The notes under the pieces: generated by a model
Database searches by the model: none
Seen by the model: the letters and a program-made list of their open reading frames with translations, nothing else
What the model was told of the DNA's origin: nothing
Assembly: GCA_963848415.1 (NCBI GenBank)
Contig: CAWKDN010000002.1
Location: forward strand, 434,001 to 498,000
Direction: 5' to 3'
DNA length: 64,000 nucleotides
Source of the DNA: CAVQBC01 sp963848415
GTDB taxonomy: Bacteria; Actinomycetota; Thermoleophilia; Solirubrobacterales; Solirubrobacteraceae
Made by a program: the position numbers and the translations under genes
Part shown: piece after piece, positions 23,007 through 30,440 of the stretch
Layout of the letters: every line of letters starts with the position of its first letter
How positions within the stretch are numbered: the first letter of the stretch is position 1

Positions 23007-23716
23007 GAGGCCACCTCGGGCGCCGGCGTCCGCGCGCCGGGCTGAAGGTCCCCCGGATCGACGTGCCAGACAGCGATCAGGTCGGGGCGCGTGGAGAGGA
23101 CCGCGGCCACCGCCGCGACGGTGATCACCGCCTCGCCGATCCCGATCAGCGCGTGCACGCCGAGCATCGCCGGCAGGGCGGTGCCGAGCGGCACGGTGTC
23201 CGAGATCGCCAGCTGGACGCTCGTCGCGGCAGCTCCGAGCATCACCGCCAGCCACGCGACGACGGCCACCAGGCCGAGGAACGCCGCGCGCGTCTGGGGC
23301 AGGACGCGCATGCCCGCCTGGAGGGCGAAGCCCGCGAACAGCGCGCCGAGCACGCCCATGTTCAGCACGTTGGCTCCCAGGGCGCTGAGGCCACCGTCGG
23401 CGAACACGAACGCCTGCGCGGCGATCACCACGGCCATCACCAGACAGGCGAGCCACGGCCCGAGGAGCACCGCCGCCAGCGTCGCACCGAGGAAGTGCCC
23501 ACTCGTGCCGCCCGCGACCGGGAAGTTGAGCATCTGGGCGGCGAAGATGAAGGCCGCCAGCACACCCAGGAGCGGCACACGCGCCTCGTCGAGGTCACGA
23601 TCAGCCACGCGCAACCCGTAGCCCACGGCACCGATCGCGACCACGGCGCAGACCACGGCGACACCGCCGCTGAGAAAGCCGTCGGGAATATGGAGCGCGA
23701 GCGGGGGCTCGGTCAT
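23003..23716 (-). CDS. cbiM: ECF transporter substrate-specific component CbiM/NikM
   Basis: 237 residues with about seven membrane helices. The N-terminus LALHIPDGFLSG carries the conserved His that inserts into the metal site of CbiM/NikM proteins, followed by AAQMLNFPVAGGTSGHFLGA, another metal-site segment. The ATG (MTEPPLALHIPDG) is preceded by GGAGGAG. Ni2+ versus Co2+ cannot be told from this sequence alone; the absence of a cobalamin riboswitch and presence of a Nur-like box favour nickel. First gene of the operon cbiM-PDGLE-cbiQ-cbiO-fur. Confidence 0.93.
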   Translation of the reverse strand: MTEPPLALHIPDGFLSGGVAVVCAVVAIGAVGYGLRVADRDLDEARVPLLGVLAAFIFAAQMLNFPVAGGTSGHFLGATLAAVLLGPWLACLVMAVVIAAQAFVFADGGLSALGANVLNMGVLGALFAGFALQAGMRVLPQTRAAFLGLVAVVAWLAVMLGAAATSVQLAISDTVPLGTALPAMLGVHALIGIGEAVITVAAVAAVLSTRPDLIAVWHVDPGDLQPGARTPAPEVAS

Positions 23717-23757
23717 CACCTGACTCCTCCTGGGTCGGTGCAACTGATCGCGACGTA

Positions 23758-23774
23758 TTGCGCATCAGTTGCAA
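23758..23774. promoter_or_regulatory. Nur-like operator upstream of cbiM
   Basis: TTGCGC-ATCAG-TTGCAA, which has the 6-5-6 layout of the Streptomyces Nur box (tTGCaa-N5-ttGCAA) with ten of twelve positions agreeing. A second half-site (TGCAACTGAT, 23740-23749) mirrors the right half, giving a larger inverted repeat across the promoter. The Fur-family protein at the end of the operon is the natural ligand. No B12-box or other riboswitch signature is seen in the leader. Confidence 0.62.
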
Positions 23775-23894
23775 TAAGCGATCATCACGGGTCGCGGCAC
23801 CGGATGCAACCGCTCACCGGGCACGGCGCATCGTCCTGTCGCGTCGCCACCAGCCTCGCCGGCCGCCCGCTCGAGGGCCGGCCAGCGGCCGCGT

Positions 23895-23900
23895 TAGCCT
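23895..23900 (+). promoter_or_regulatory. Probable -10 box of a leaderless promoter
   Basis: TAGCCT seven bases before a GTG that opens the small membrane-protein gene of the DsbA-VKOR operon. The TAnnnT form and the spacing fit actinobacterial leaderless promoters. Sequence upstream to the Nur-like box is GC-rich and shows no gene. Confidence 0.45.
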
Positions 23901-23907
23901 TGCCGGT

Positions 23908-24045
23908 GTGCCGACGACCCTCGCCCACGCGGGACACTGGATCGGGCCCGTCTTGTGGCTCAGCCCGCTCGTGGCGCTCGCGATCCTCGCCGTCGTGAAC
24001 CGGCGCCGCGAGCGCCGGCGCGACGCCGCCCGGAAGCAGCCATGA
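23908..24045 (+). CDS. Small membrane protein upstream of DsbA
   Basis: 45 residues: a short N-terminus, one membrane helix (WIGPVLWLSPLVALAILAVV) and a strongly basic tail (NRRRERRRDAARKQ), so orientation should be C-terminus in the cytoplasm. Its stop overlaps the DsbA-like ATG in an ATGA arrangement, the same coupling that links DsbA to VKOR, which is the main reason to accept so small a gene. A TAGCCT box seven bases before the GTG suggests a leaderless message. Possible role: membrane anchor or accessory of the thiol-oxidation pair. Not recognised as a named family. Confidence 0.6.
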   Translation: MPTTLAHAGHWIGPVLWLSPLVALAILAVVNRRRERRRDAARKQP

Positions 24046-24836
24046 GCACGAAGGCCGAGCGTCGCGCCCAGGCCCGCCGGGAGCGCGAGGCCCGCGAGCG
24101 GGCCGAGCAGGCGTCCGCGACGCGTCGCCGCCGGCTCGTCCAGCTCGGGATCGCCGCCGCGCTGGCGCTCGTCGTGGTGGGCGCCGCGATCCTGATCAGC
24201 CGCGGCGGCGGCGGCGACGACGAGGTCGCCGCGACCGGCGACGACGCCGCCCTGGCCTCGCAGGGCCGCGAGGTCGCGGCGCTGTTCGAGGGCATCCCGC
24301 AGGACGGCACGGTGCTGGGTGATCCCGACGCGCCCGCGACGCTGATCGAGTTCGCCGACCTGCAGTGCCCGTTCTGCGCGGACTTCGCCGGCGACGTGCT
24401 GCCGACCGTCGTGAACGACTACGTGCGCGCCGGCCGGCTGAAGATCGACCTGCAGCTGCTGAGCTTCCTGGGCGAGGACTCGGTGCGGGCGGGCCGGATG
24501 GCGGCCGCCGCGGGCGGGCAGGATCTGATGTGGCCCTTCGTCGAGCTCTTCTACCGCAACCAGGGTCAGGAGAACTCGGGATACGCGACCGACGACTTCC
24601 TGCGCCGGATCGGCGGCGCCGTGCCGGGCCTCGACGTCGACCGCGCGCTGGCGGCCCGCGAGACGCCCGCCGCCGGCGACGTGCTGCAGGCCGCCACCGA
24701 CCAGGCCGAGCAGCTCGGCGCGACCTCGACCCCGGCGTTCTACGTCCGTCGCGGAGGCCGGCTGCGCCCGGTGCAGGTCGATCAGCTCACGCCCGAGGCG
24801 TTCACCACCGCGCTGGACGCCGCCCTGCGCGGATGA
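24042..24836 (+). CDS. Membrane-anchored DsbA-like thiol oxidoreductase
   Basis: 264 residues. Charged cytoplasmic N-terminus (about 30 residues, coiled-coil-like RAQARREREARERAEQ), a membrane helix (33-53), then an extracytoplasmic thioredoxin fold with helical insertion. The active site is FADLQCPFC (Cys109-Cys112) and the cis-Pro loop is in GATSTPAFYV, as in DsbA/TrbB-like proteins. It would oxidise secreted proteins, with the VKOR protein encoded next re-oxidising it. Both neighbours overlap it by four bases. This replaces DsbA-DsbB, as is usual in actinobacteria. Confidence 0.93.
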   Translation: MSTKAERRAQARREREARERAEQASATRRRRLVQLGIAAALALVVVGAAILISRGGGGDDEVAATGDDAALASQGREVAALFEGIPQDGTVLGDPDAPATLIEFADLQCPFCADFAGDVLPTVVNDYVRAGRLKIDLQLLSFLGEDSVRAGRMAAAAGGQDLMWPFVELFYRNQGQENSGYATDDFLRRIGGAVPGLDVDRALAARETPAAGDVLQAATDQAEQLGATSTPAFYVRRGGRLRPVQVDQLTPEAFTTALDAALRG

Positions 24837-25261
24837 CCGACCGCCGGCTCGCCGCCGGTATCGCGGTGCTCGCCGTCCTCGGGGTGGCGGTCGCCGGCTA
24901 CCTGACGTGGGTGCACTACGCCGATCTCGAGGCCTTCTGCGTCGGCGGCGGCGGTGGCTGCGAGCGGGTGCAGACCTCGGAGTACGCCAAGCTCTTCGGG
25001 ATCCCGGTCGCGGTGCTCGGACTCGCCGGCTACCTCGCGATCCTGGTGGCGCTGGCGCTGCCGGGCGACGGCAGCCGTCCGGCGGTCGCCTTCCTCGCGC
25101 TGGCCGGCGCGGGCTTCAGCTTCTACCTCACCTACCTGGAGCTGTTCGAGATCGAGGCCATCTGCCAGTGGTGCGTGGTCAGCGCGGTGCTCATGTGCGC
25201 GCTGGCGCTGCTGGCGATCGTCCGGCTGCTGCGGGTCGACGAGCCGGCAACGCGGCGCTGA
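24833..25261 (+). CDS. Vitamin K epoxide reductase (VKOR) family protein
   Basis: 142 residues, four to five membrane helices. Loop cysteines Cys36 and Cys43 (FCVGGGGGCERV) shuttle electrons from the DsbA partner, and the quinone-side active site is Cys111-Gln-Trp-Cys114. Together these are the four essential cysteines of bacterial VKOR. It transfers electrons from DsbA to menaquinone. The loop between the first Cys pair is shorter and more Gly-rich than in many relatives. No fused thioredoxin domain; the partner is the upstream gene. Its 3' end overlaps the convergent metal-transport permease by 71 bases. Confidence 0.94.
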   Translation: MTDRRLAAGIAVLAVLGVAVAGYLTWVHYADLEAFCVGGGGGCERVQTSEYAKLFGIPVAVLGLAGYLAILVALALPGDGSRPAVAFLALAGAGFSFYLTYLELFEIEAICQWCVVSAVLMCALALLAIVRLLRVDEPATRR

Positions 25262-26042
25262 GCGCGAACACGGCGACGGCGCACAGCGCCACCGAGGCGC
25301 CACCCGCCAGCTCGAGGTGGTAGGAGACGAGCAGCCCGGCGACGCCGGCTGCGGCGGCCAGCCCGGCGGCGACGGCGAGCGCGGACGGCAGGCGCCGCGT
25401 CGAGCGCAGCGCAGCGGCCCCCGGGCCGAGCAGCAGCGCCACCAGCAGCAGGTTGCCGAGTCCCTGCACGGCAGCGACGGTCGTCAGCGCCAACAGGATC
25501 AACAGCGCGAGCTCGGCGCGCCCCGGAGCGATCCCGAGCGACCGGGCGGCGACGCGGTCGAAGCCGGCGAGGCTGAGCGGGCGGTAGGCGACCGCGAGCG
25601 CCGCCGCGATCGCGGCGGCAAGGCCGCCGGCCACCAGCAGGTCGCGGCCGGTGACGCCCAGCAGGTCGCCGAAGAGCAGCTCGAGCAGCCGCGGGGGCGT
25701 CGCCGGCGCGAGCGCGAGCAGCGAGCCGAGCCCGAACAGCGCGGAGACGGTGACCGCGACCCCCACCTCGGCGCCCAGCCGGTCGTCGCGGGCGGCCAGC
25801 GCGATGCCGGCGGCAGCCACCGCGACGCCGGCGCCGGCGCCGAGCAGCAGCGGCAGGCCGAGCAGCGCGGCGGCGACCAGCCCGGGCAGCATCCCGTGGC
25901 TGATCGACTCGGCCGCGTAGCTCTGGCGGTAGAGCAGGACCCACACGCCGAGCGGCCCGCAGGCCAGGCCGAGCAGCAGCACCTCCAGCAGCGCCCGTTG
26001 CCCGATGCCGGAGGCGAAGGGGTCCAGCAGCCAGCCGAGCAT
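25191..26042 (-). CDS. Metal ABC transporter permease (ZnuB/TroD-like), second subunit
   Basis: 283 residues with about eight membrane helices, typical of manganese/zinc ABC-3 permeases: SYAAESISHGMLPGLVAAALLG at the start and the coupling segment RSLGIAPGRAELALLILLALTTVAAVQGLGNLLL. It follows the ATPase gene with start and stop overlapping by one base. A second permease of the same family starts the operon, so the channel is probably a heterodimer, as in TroCD/MntCD systems. The Ala/Pro/Arg-rich C-terminal tail overlaps the convergent VKOR gene. Confidence 0.92.
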   Translation of the reverse strand: MLGWLLDPFASGIGQRALLEVLLLGLACGPLGVWVLLYRQSYAAESISHGMLPGLVAAALLGLPLLLGAGAGVAVAAAGIALAARDDRLGAEVGVAVTVSALFGLGSLLALAPATPPRLLELLFGDLLGVTGRDLLVAGGLAAAIAAALAVAYRPLSLAGFDRVAARSLGIAPGRAELALLILLALTTVAAVQGLGNLLLVALLLGPGAAALRSTRRLPSALAVAAGLAAAAGVAGLLVSYHLELAGGASVALCAVAVFALSAALPARRPAAAGRSPAAPART

Positions 26043-26779
26043 CAGTGGGCGTGGTGCTCGACGGTGATCGCGGCCTCGCCGCCGTCGAGCAGCACCAGCT
26101 CGTCGCCGTAGGTCGCGCGCAGCACCTCGAGGGTGAGGGTCGTGGCCGGCGGCCCGTAGGCGATCTGGCGGCCGTGCAGGCAGAGGACCGCGTCCCACGC
26201 GCGCGCCTGGCGGACGTCGTGGGTGGCGACCAGCAGCACCCGCCCCTCGGACCGCAGCTGCGCGAAGAGCGCCTCGATGCGCGCGGCGCTCGTGGCGTCG
26301 GCGCCCGACAGCGGCTCGTCGAGCAGCAGCACCGGGGCGTCCTGCACGAGCGCGCGGGCGATCAGCACGCGCTGGCGCTGGCCGCCGGAGAGCGCCCCGA
26401 AGCGCTCGCCGCCCCGGTCGGCGAGCCCGACGCGCTCCAGCGCCGCAAGCGCCGCCCGCCGGTCGGCGCGGGCGACCCGGCGATACCAGGCCGTGCGACC
26501 GTAGGCGCCCATCAGCGCCACGTCGAGGGCGGTGACCGGGAAGTCCAGGCGCGCGCGCTCGGTCTGAGCGACGTAGGCGGCCGGGCCGGGGAGCGCCACG
26601 CTGCCGCGGCGGACCGGCAGCTCGCCCAGCAGCGCGCGGAAGAGCGTCGTCTTGCCGCCGCCGTTGGGACCGAGCACTCCGATCACGGTCCCGGCGGGCG
26701 CCGCGAAGCCCACCCCGGAGAGCGCGTCGGAGCCGGCGGCGTAGCCACCGTCGAGGCCGTCGACGCGCACCCCGCTCAC
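26042..26779 (-). CDS. znuC: Metal ABC transporter ATP-binding protein (ZnuC/TroB-like)
   Basis: 245 residues. Walker A GPNGGGKTT, Q-loop YVAQTERARLDFPVTALDVALMG (family-typical), signature LSGGQRQRVLIA, Walker B VLLLDEPLSGAD, switch His in THDVRQA, and a His-rich C-terminus (EHHAH). The GTG start (VSGVRVDGLDGGY) overlaps the stop of the upstream permease (GTGA). It powers import of Zn2+ or Mn2+; zinc is favoured by the Zur-like box and the adjacent Zur-like gene. No substrate-binding protein (ZnuA/TroA) gene lies in the operon. Confidence 0.93.
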   Translation of the reverse strand: MSGVRVDGLDGGYAAGSDALSGVGFAAPAGTVIGVLGPNGGGKTTLFRALLGELPVRRGSVALPGPAAYVAQTERARLDFPVTALDVALMGAYGRTAWYRRVARADRRAALAALERVGLADRGGERFGALSGGQRQRVLIARALVQDAPVLLLDEPLSGADATSAARIEALFAQLRSEGRVLLVATHDVRQARAWDAVLCLHGRQIAYGPPATTLTLEVLRATYGDELVLLDGGEAAITVEHHAH

Positions 26780-27606
26780 GCCGATGCCCCCGCTCGCCTG
26801 CGCGCCGCCACCGCCGCCGTGGCCACGGAGACCGCCACGAAGACGACGCCGGCGACGACGGCCATCGCCGGCCCTGGCCCGACGTCGAGCGCGGAGGCCA
26901 CCAGCAGGGCCGCGACACCCTCGGCGGCCGCGAGCCCGCCGGCGAGCAGCTGCATCCTGCGCACGGGCGGCTCGAGCAGCCGCACGGTCGCGGCCGGGAC
27001 GACGAGCACGACGGTCACCAGCAGCGCGCCGACCGCGTCGAGCGAGACGACGACCGCGACGGCCACGGCGGCGAGCAGCAGCCGGCCGGCCGCCCGCACC
27101 GGGACGCCGAGCGCCCGCGCCCCGTCGTCGTCGAAGCCGGTCGCCAGCCAGGTGCGGCGCAGCGCGGCGTCGACCGCGAGCGCGCCCGCTGCGGCCACGG
27201 CGGTCAGGGCGACGTCGAGGTCGCTGAGGCCGATCAGCGAGCCGAACAGCAGCCGGTCGACACCGGCGCCGGAGCTGAACACGTCGGAGGCGAGCACCAC
27301 GCCGATCGCCAGCGCCGCGACCAGCAGCAGCCCGGTGGCCGCGTCGGCAGCGACGCGGCGCCCGGCGGCGAGCCGCTCGATCCCCGCCCCGAAGCCGAGC
27401 GCCGCCACCAGCGCCAGCAGCTGCGGGGCCACGCCGGTGGCGCCGGCCACCACCAGGCCCGGGAACGTGGCGGTGCCGATGGCGTGGGTGAAGAACGCCA
27501 GGCGCCGCAGGACGATCCAGCTGCCCAGCACGCCCGCGAGCACCGCCAACAGCAGCACCTCGACCAGCGCCCGCTGCATGTACGGCGCGCTGAAGGCCTC
27601 GAGCAC
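26776..27606 (-). CDS. znuB: Metal ABC transporter permease (ZnuB/TroC-like), first subunit
   Basis: 276 residues, about eight to nine membrane helices of the ABC-3 permease family: RALVEVLLLAVLAGVLGSWIVLRRLAFFTHAIGTATFPGLV at the N-terminus and the conserved GVPVRAAGRLLLAAVAVAVVVSLDAVGALLV region. First gene of the operon permease-ATPase-permease. Its start is 14 bases from the Zur-like box, so occupancy of that box should block transcription. The two permeases of this operon are clearly diverged from each other. Confidence 0.93.
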   Translation of the reverse strand: MLEAFSAPYMQRALVEVLLLAVLAGVLGSWIVLRRLAFFTHAIGTATFPGLVVAGATGVAPQLLALVAALGFGAGIERLAAGRRVAADAATGLLLVAALAIGVVLASDVFSSGAGVDRLLFGSLIGLSDLDVALTAVAAAGALAVDAALRRTWLATGFDDDGARALGVPVRAAGRLLLAAVAVAVVVSLDAVGALLVTVVLVVPAATVRLLEPPVRRMQLLAGGLAAAEGVAALLVASALDVGPGPAMAVVAGVVFVAVSVATAAVAARRRAGASA

Positions 27607-27619
27607 GCGACCAGCATAG

Positions 27620-27634
27620 TGACACTGATTCTCA
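27620..27634. promoter_or_regulatory. Zur/Fur-type box shared by the metal transporter and the zur-like gene
   Basis: TGACACTGATTCTCA, a 7-1-7 inverted repeat agreeing with the Fur/Zur consensus TGAAAATnATTTTCA at about twelve of fifteen positions. It lies in an AT-rich 50-base gap between the divergent permease and regulator genes, so one bound repressor would silence both. Confidence 0.78.
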
Positions 27635-27656
27635 TTTGCCCTGGAGCGACGCTACG

Positions 27657-28118
27657 ATGAGCAGCGTCGTGAGCGCCGCACCGATCCGCCGGGAATGGGC
27701 CGAGCACGCCCAGCGCGAGCTGGCCCGCACCGGCCATCGCGCCGGCGGCGCGCGCGCCGAGGTGCTCGCGCTGCTCTCCCGCCAGGACTGCTGCCTGAGC
27801 GCCCAGGACATCCACGATCACCTGCGCGCGGACGGGCGCACCGTCGGCCTCGCGAGCGTCTACCGCGCGCTCGACGCGCTGGCCACGCTGCACCTCGTCC
27901 ACCGCCTCGACGTCGGGGGCACGGCCTGCTACGAGCCGGCCGAGCCGAGCGGCGAGCACCACCACCACGCGATCTGCGACCGCTGCGGGCGCCTGGACGC
28001 CTTCGAGGACCCCGAGCTCGAGCGGTTGATCGACGGCGTCGGGGCCCGGCTCGGCTACGACGTCGGCACGCACGACATCGTGCTGCGCGGCGCCTGTCCC
28101 GCCTGCGCGCGCGTCTGA
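27657..28118 (+). CDS. zur: Fur-family metalloregulator, Zur-like
   Basis: 153 residues. Winged helix (GGARAEVLALLSRQDCCLSAQDIHDHLRADGRTVGLASVYRALDAL) and a dimerisation domain with the metal ligands HHHHAICDRCGRLDAF and CPACARV. Two Cys next to the HTH (QDCCLSAQ) are unusual. The position divergent from a Zn/Mn ABC transporter, over a Zur-like box, supports zinc-responsive repression. A GTG at 27669, better spaced from the TACGAT hexamer for a leaderless transcript, is an alternative start. The amidase gene follows after about 60 bases. Confidence 0.9.
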   Translation: MSSVVSAAPIRREWAEHAQRELARTGHRAGGARAEVLALLSRQDCCLSAQDIHDHLRADGRTVGLASVYRALDALATLHLVHRLDVGGTACYEPAEPSGEHHHHAICDRCGRLDAFEDPELERLIDGVGARLGYDVGTHDIVLRGACPACARV

Positions 28119-28177
28119 GCGCCGATTTCCAGCGGAAACTGCGAACCCTTCGCGGCGGTGAGGGGTTGCAGACCGGA

Positions 28178-29875
28178 GTGCCGCGTCACCGCCTGAACCG
28201 CCGGGAGGCCCTGGGCCTGGGCGTCGCCGCCGTCGCGGCGGGGTCGCTGCGCCCCGGCACGGCGCTGGCCGGCCCGGCGACGCTGTTCGAGCTCGACCTC
28301 GCAGCGCCGGCCGCCGCGAGCGCCGCGAGCGCCGCGGCTGCGGGCTGGCACACGACCGCTGTGCTGCGGGCGCCGCGGCGCTTCGACCTGATCGGGCTGC
28401 GCTGGGCGCGCGGCAGCGCCGCCGAGGCGCAGGTGCGCGCCCGCCGCCGCGGCGGGCACTGGACCGAGTGGCTGCCGCTGCACCCCGCGGGCGATCACGG
28501 CCCCGACGGCGAGCCGGTCCCGGCGGGCACCGACCCGGCGTGGACCGGCGCGGCCGATCACTTCCAGCTGCGCCTGCGCGGCCGTCCACGGGCGCTGCGG
28601 GCGCGCTTCGTCCGGGCGGCGCCGACCGCCTCGCTGGCGCGCCGGGCGGCCCGGCGGCTGCGCGGCAGCGGCCGCGCCCCGCGGGCCGGCGTCGCGCAGG
28701 CCGGGGCGCCGCCGATCATCAGCCGGGCGGAGTGGGGCGCCGCTGCCGCCCCGCCGCGCGCCGATCCCGGCTACGGCGAGGTCAAGCTCGCGTTCGTCCA
28801 CCACACGGTCACCGCGAACGGCTACACGCGCGAGCAGTCCGCCGCGATCGTGCTCGGGATCCTGCGCTACCACCGCAACTCCAACGGCTGGAACGACATC
28901 GGCTACAACTTCCTCGTCGACCAGTACGGCCAGGTCTTCGAGGGCCGCGCCGGCGGGATCGAGGCGGCCGTGGTCGGCGCCCAGGCGCAGGGCTACAACG
29001 GTGTCTCCACGGGCATCGCCTGCCTCGGGGACTTCATGAGCACCCCCTGGCCCGAGCCCGGCATGGCGGCGCTGGCCCAGCTCATCCGCTGGAAGCTCGG
29101 CGCGCACGGCGTCCCGACCCAGGGCGAGGTGACGGTCACCTCCGCGGGCGGCGAGAGCAACCGCTACCCGGCCGGCGCGCAAGTGACCCTGCAGCGAATC
29201 TCCGGCCACCGCGACGGCGACAACACGAGCTGCCCGGGCGACACGCTCTACGGCCAGCTCGCCGCGCTGCGGGCGCGCGTCGGGGGCGGCTCGGCGCCCG
29301 CCGGCGCGCAGGTCACCGTGCGGGCGGGCCGCCGCCGCGTGCGCGGCGCCCAGCCGGTGCCGGTGTCCGGGACGCTGCGCCTTGCGGGCGGCGGCTCGGC
29401 GGCGGGCACGCGGGTGACCGTCGAGCACCGGGCCTCCGGGCGCCCGGGGTGGGTGGCGGTCGGGGGCGCGGTGGCCGCGGCCGACGGCGCCTGGGCCGCG
29501 ACCGTGCTCGCGCCGCGCAGCGGCGTCCTGCGCGCCGTCTTCGCCGGCCCCGGCGGCTCTGGCCGGGTGGAGTCGCGGGCCGCGACGATCACGGTGCTGA
29601 CCCGCCTGGACATGGGGCTGTCGGCCAGGCGGGTGCGGCGCGGTCGCCGCGTGGCGGTCAGCGGCGTCGTCTCCCCCACCCCGCGCTCGGCCAAGGTCAC
29701 GCTCGCGGTCGAGCGTCGTACGCGGCGCGGCTGGCGCGAGGTCTCGCGCACGCGCGTGCGGGTGCAGGGCGGGCGCTACCTGGCCAAGGTGCGGCTGCGG
29801 CGGGGCGGCGAGTACCGGATGTCGGTGACCGCGTCGGACATGACCCGCCGGCGGCTCGTGCGCGTCCTGCGCTGA
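28178..29875 (+). CDS. Tat-exported N-acetylmuramoyl-L-alanine amidase (PGRP domain)
   Basis: About 565 residues. The N-terminus HRLNRREALGLGVAAVAAGSL is a twin-arginine signal. After ~140 residues of beta-rich sequence (possible wall- or sugar-binding module, WTEWLPL) comes the peptidoglycan-recognition amidase domain: RAEWGA, zinc ligands His in KLAFVHHTVTANGY, His in ISGHRDGDNTSCPG and the Cys of the same segment; catalytic Tyr/His region YNFLVDQYGQVFEGR. The C-terminal ~200 residues form two or more Ig-like basic repeats (VTVRAGRRRV, RVRRGRRVAVSGVVSP). It should cut the stem peptide from muramic acid outside the cell. Start is GTG, or a TTG four codons earlier. Confidence 0.9.
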   Translation: MPRHRLNRREALGLGVAAVAAGSLRPGTALAGPATLFELDLAAPAAASAASAAAAGWHTTAVLRAPRRFDLIGLRWARGSAAEAQVRARRRGGHWTEWLPLHPAGDHGPDGEPVPAGTDPAWTGAADHFQLRLRGRPRALRARFVRAAPTASLARRAARRLRGSGRAPRAGVAQAGAPPIISRAEWGAAAAPPRADPGYGEVKLAFVHHTVTANGYTREQSAAIVLGILRYHRNSNGWNDIGYNFLVDQYGQVFEGRAGGIEAAVVGAQAQGYNGVSTGIACLGDFMSTPWPEPGMAALAQLIRWKLGAHGVPTQGEVTVTSAGGESNRYPAGAQVTLQRISGHRDGDNTSCPGDTLYGQLAALRARVGGGSAPAGAQVTVRAGRRRVRGAQPVPVSGTLRLAGGGSAAGTRVTVEHRASGRPGWVAVGGAVAAADGAWAATVLAPRSGVLRAVFAGPGGSGRVESRAATITVLTRLDMGLSARRVRRGRRVAVSGVVSPTPRSAKVTLAVERRTRRGWREVSRTRVRVQGGRYLAKVRLRRGGEYRMSVTASDMTRRRLVRVLR

Positions 29876-29902
29876 CTCCGAGCGGCGGCTGCGAGTCGTG
29901 AG

Positions 29903-29916
29903 CGGCTGATCAGCCG
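29903..29916. repeat. Perfect 14 bp palindrome after the amidase gene
   Basis: CGGCTGATCAGCCG, lying between the amidase stop and the yibE/F-like remnant. It can form a 7 bp stem without a loop or serve as a protein site; a terminator role is possible but the stem is short. Confidence 0.4.
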
Positions 29917-30440
29917 GTGACCGCGGGTGGACGGGCGGTCGCGGCCAACACGCGCGTGTCGGTCGACCCGCGCGCGACGGCCGCGGCGCTGCGCAACCCG
30001 GCGGCGCAGGCGCTCGCGTTCAGCGACTTCGAGCGCGGGCGGCCGCTGCTGGTGCTCGCGCTGCTCTTTGGGGCACTCGTCGTGGTGCTGGGCCGGTGCA
30101 GGGGCTGCGCTCCCTGATCGGGCTCGCGGTGAGCCTGCTGGTCGTCGTCGAGTTCATCGTCCCCGCGCTGCTGGCCGGCAGCGCGCCGCTGCCGGTCGCG
30201 CTCGCCGGCGGGCTCGCGACGCACTCGCCACCGTCCTGGTCACCCACGGGCCCGGCCTCAAAAGCGCGGCGGCGGTGCTCGGGACGACCGGCGCGCTCGC
30301 GCTGACCGCGCTGTTGGCGGTCTCGGCGGTCGAGCTCGCCGACCTCACCGGCCAGGCGAGCGAGGAGGCCAACCTGCTGCAGGCGGCGGCGGACGCGCCG
30401 CTCTCGCTCCAGGGCCTGGTGATCGCGGGCATGGTAGCGG
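29917..30440 (+). pseudogene. yibE/F-family membrane protein, 5' fragment (frameshifted, truncated)
   Basis: Remnant of a YibE/F-like multi-pass membrane protein. The conserved run is readable only by switching frames at least twice: FSDFERGRPLLVLALLFGALVVVLGR, then GLRSLIGLAVSLLVVVEFIVPALLAGSAPLPVALAGG, then ATVLVTHGPGLKSAAAVLGTTGALALTALLAVSAVELADLTGQASEEANLLQ and LQGLVIAGMV. The usual N-terminal helix and beta domain are missing. At about 30434-30440 homology stops abruptly and resumes 1.5 kb later in the 3' fragment. Function of YibE/F proteins is unknown; here it is certainly broken unless the sequence is faulty. Confidence 0.75.

Noticed and set aside
23717..23907. Cobalamin riboswitch in front of cbiM
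   Set aside because: No B12-box or the expected multi-stem leader is present; the gap is short and better explained by a Nur-like operator.
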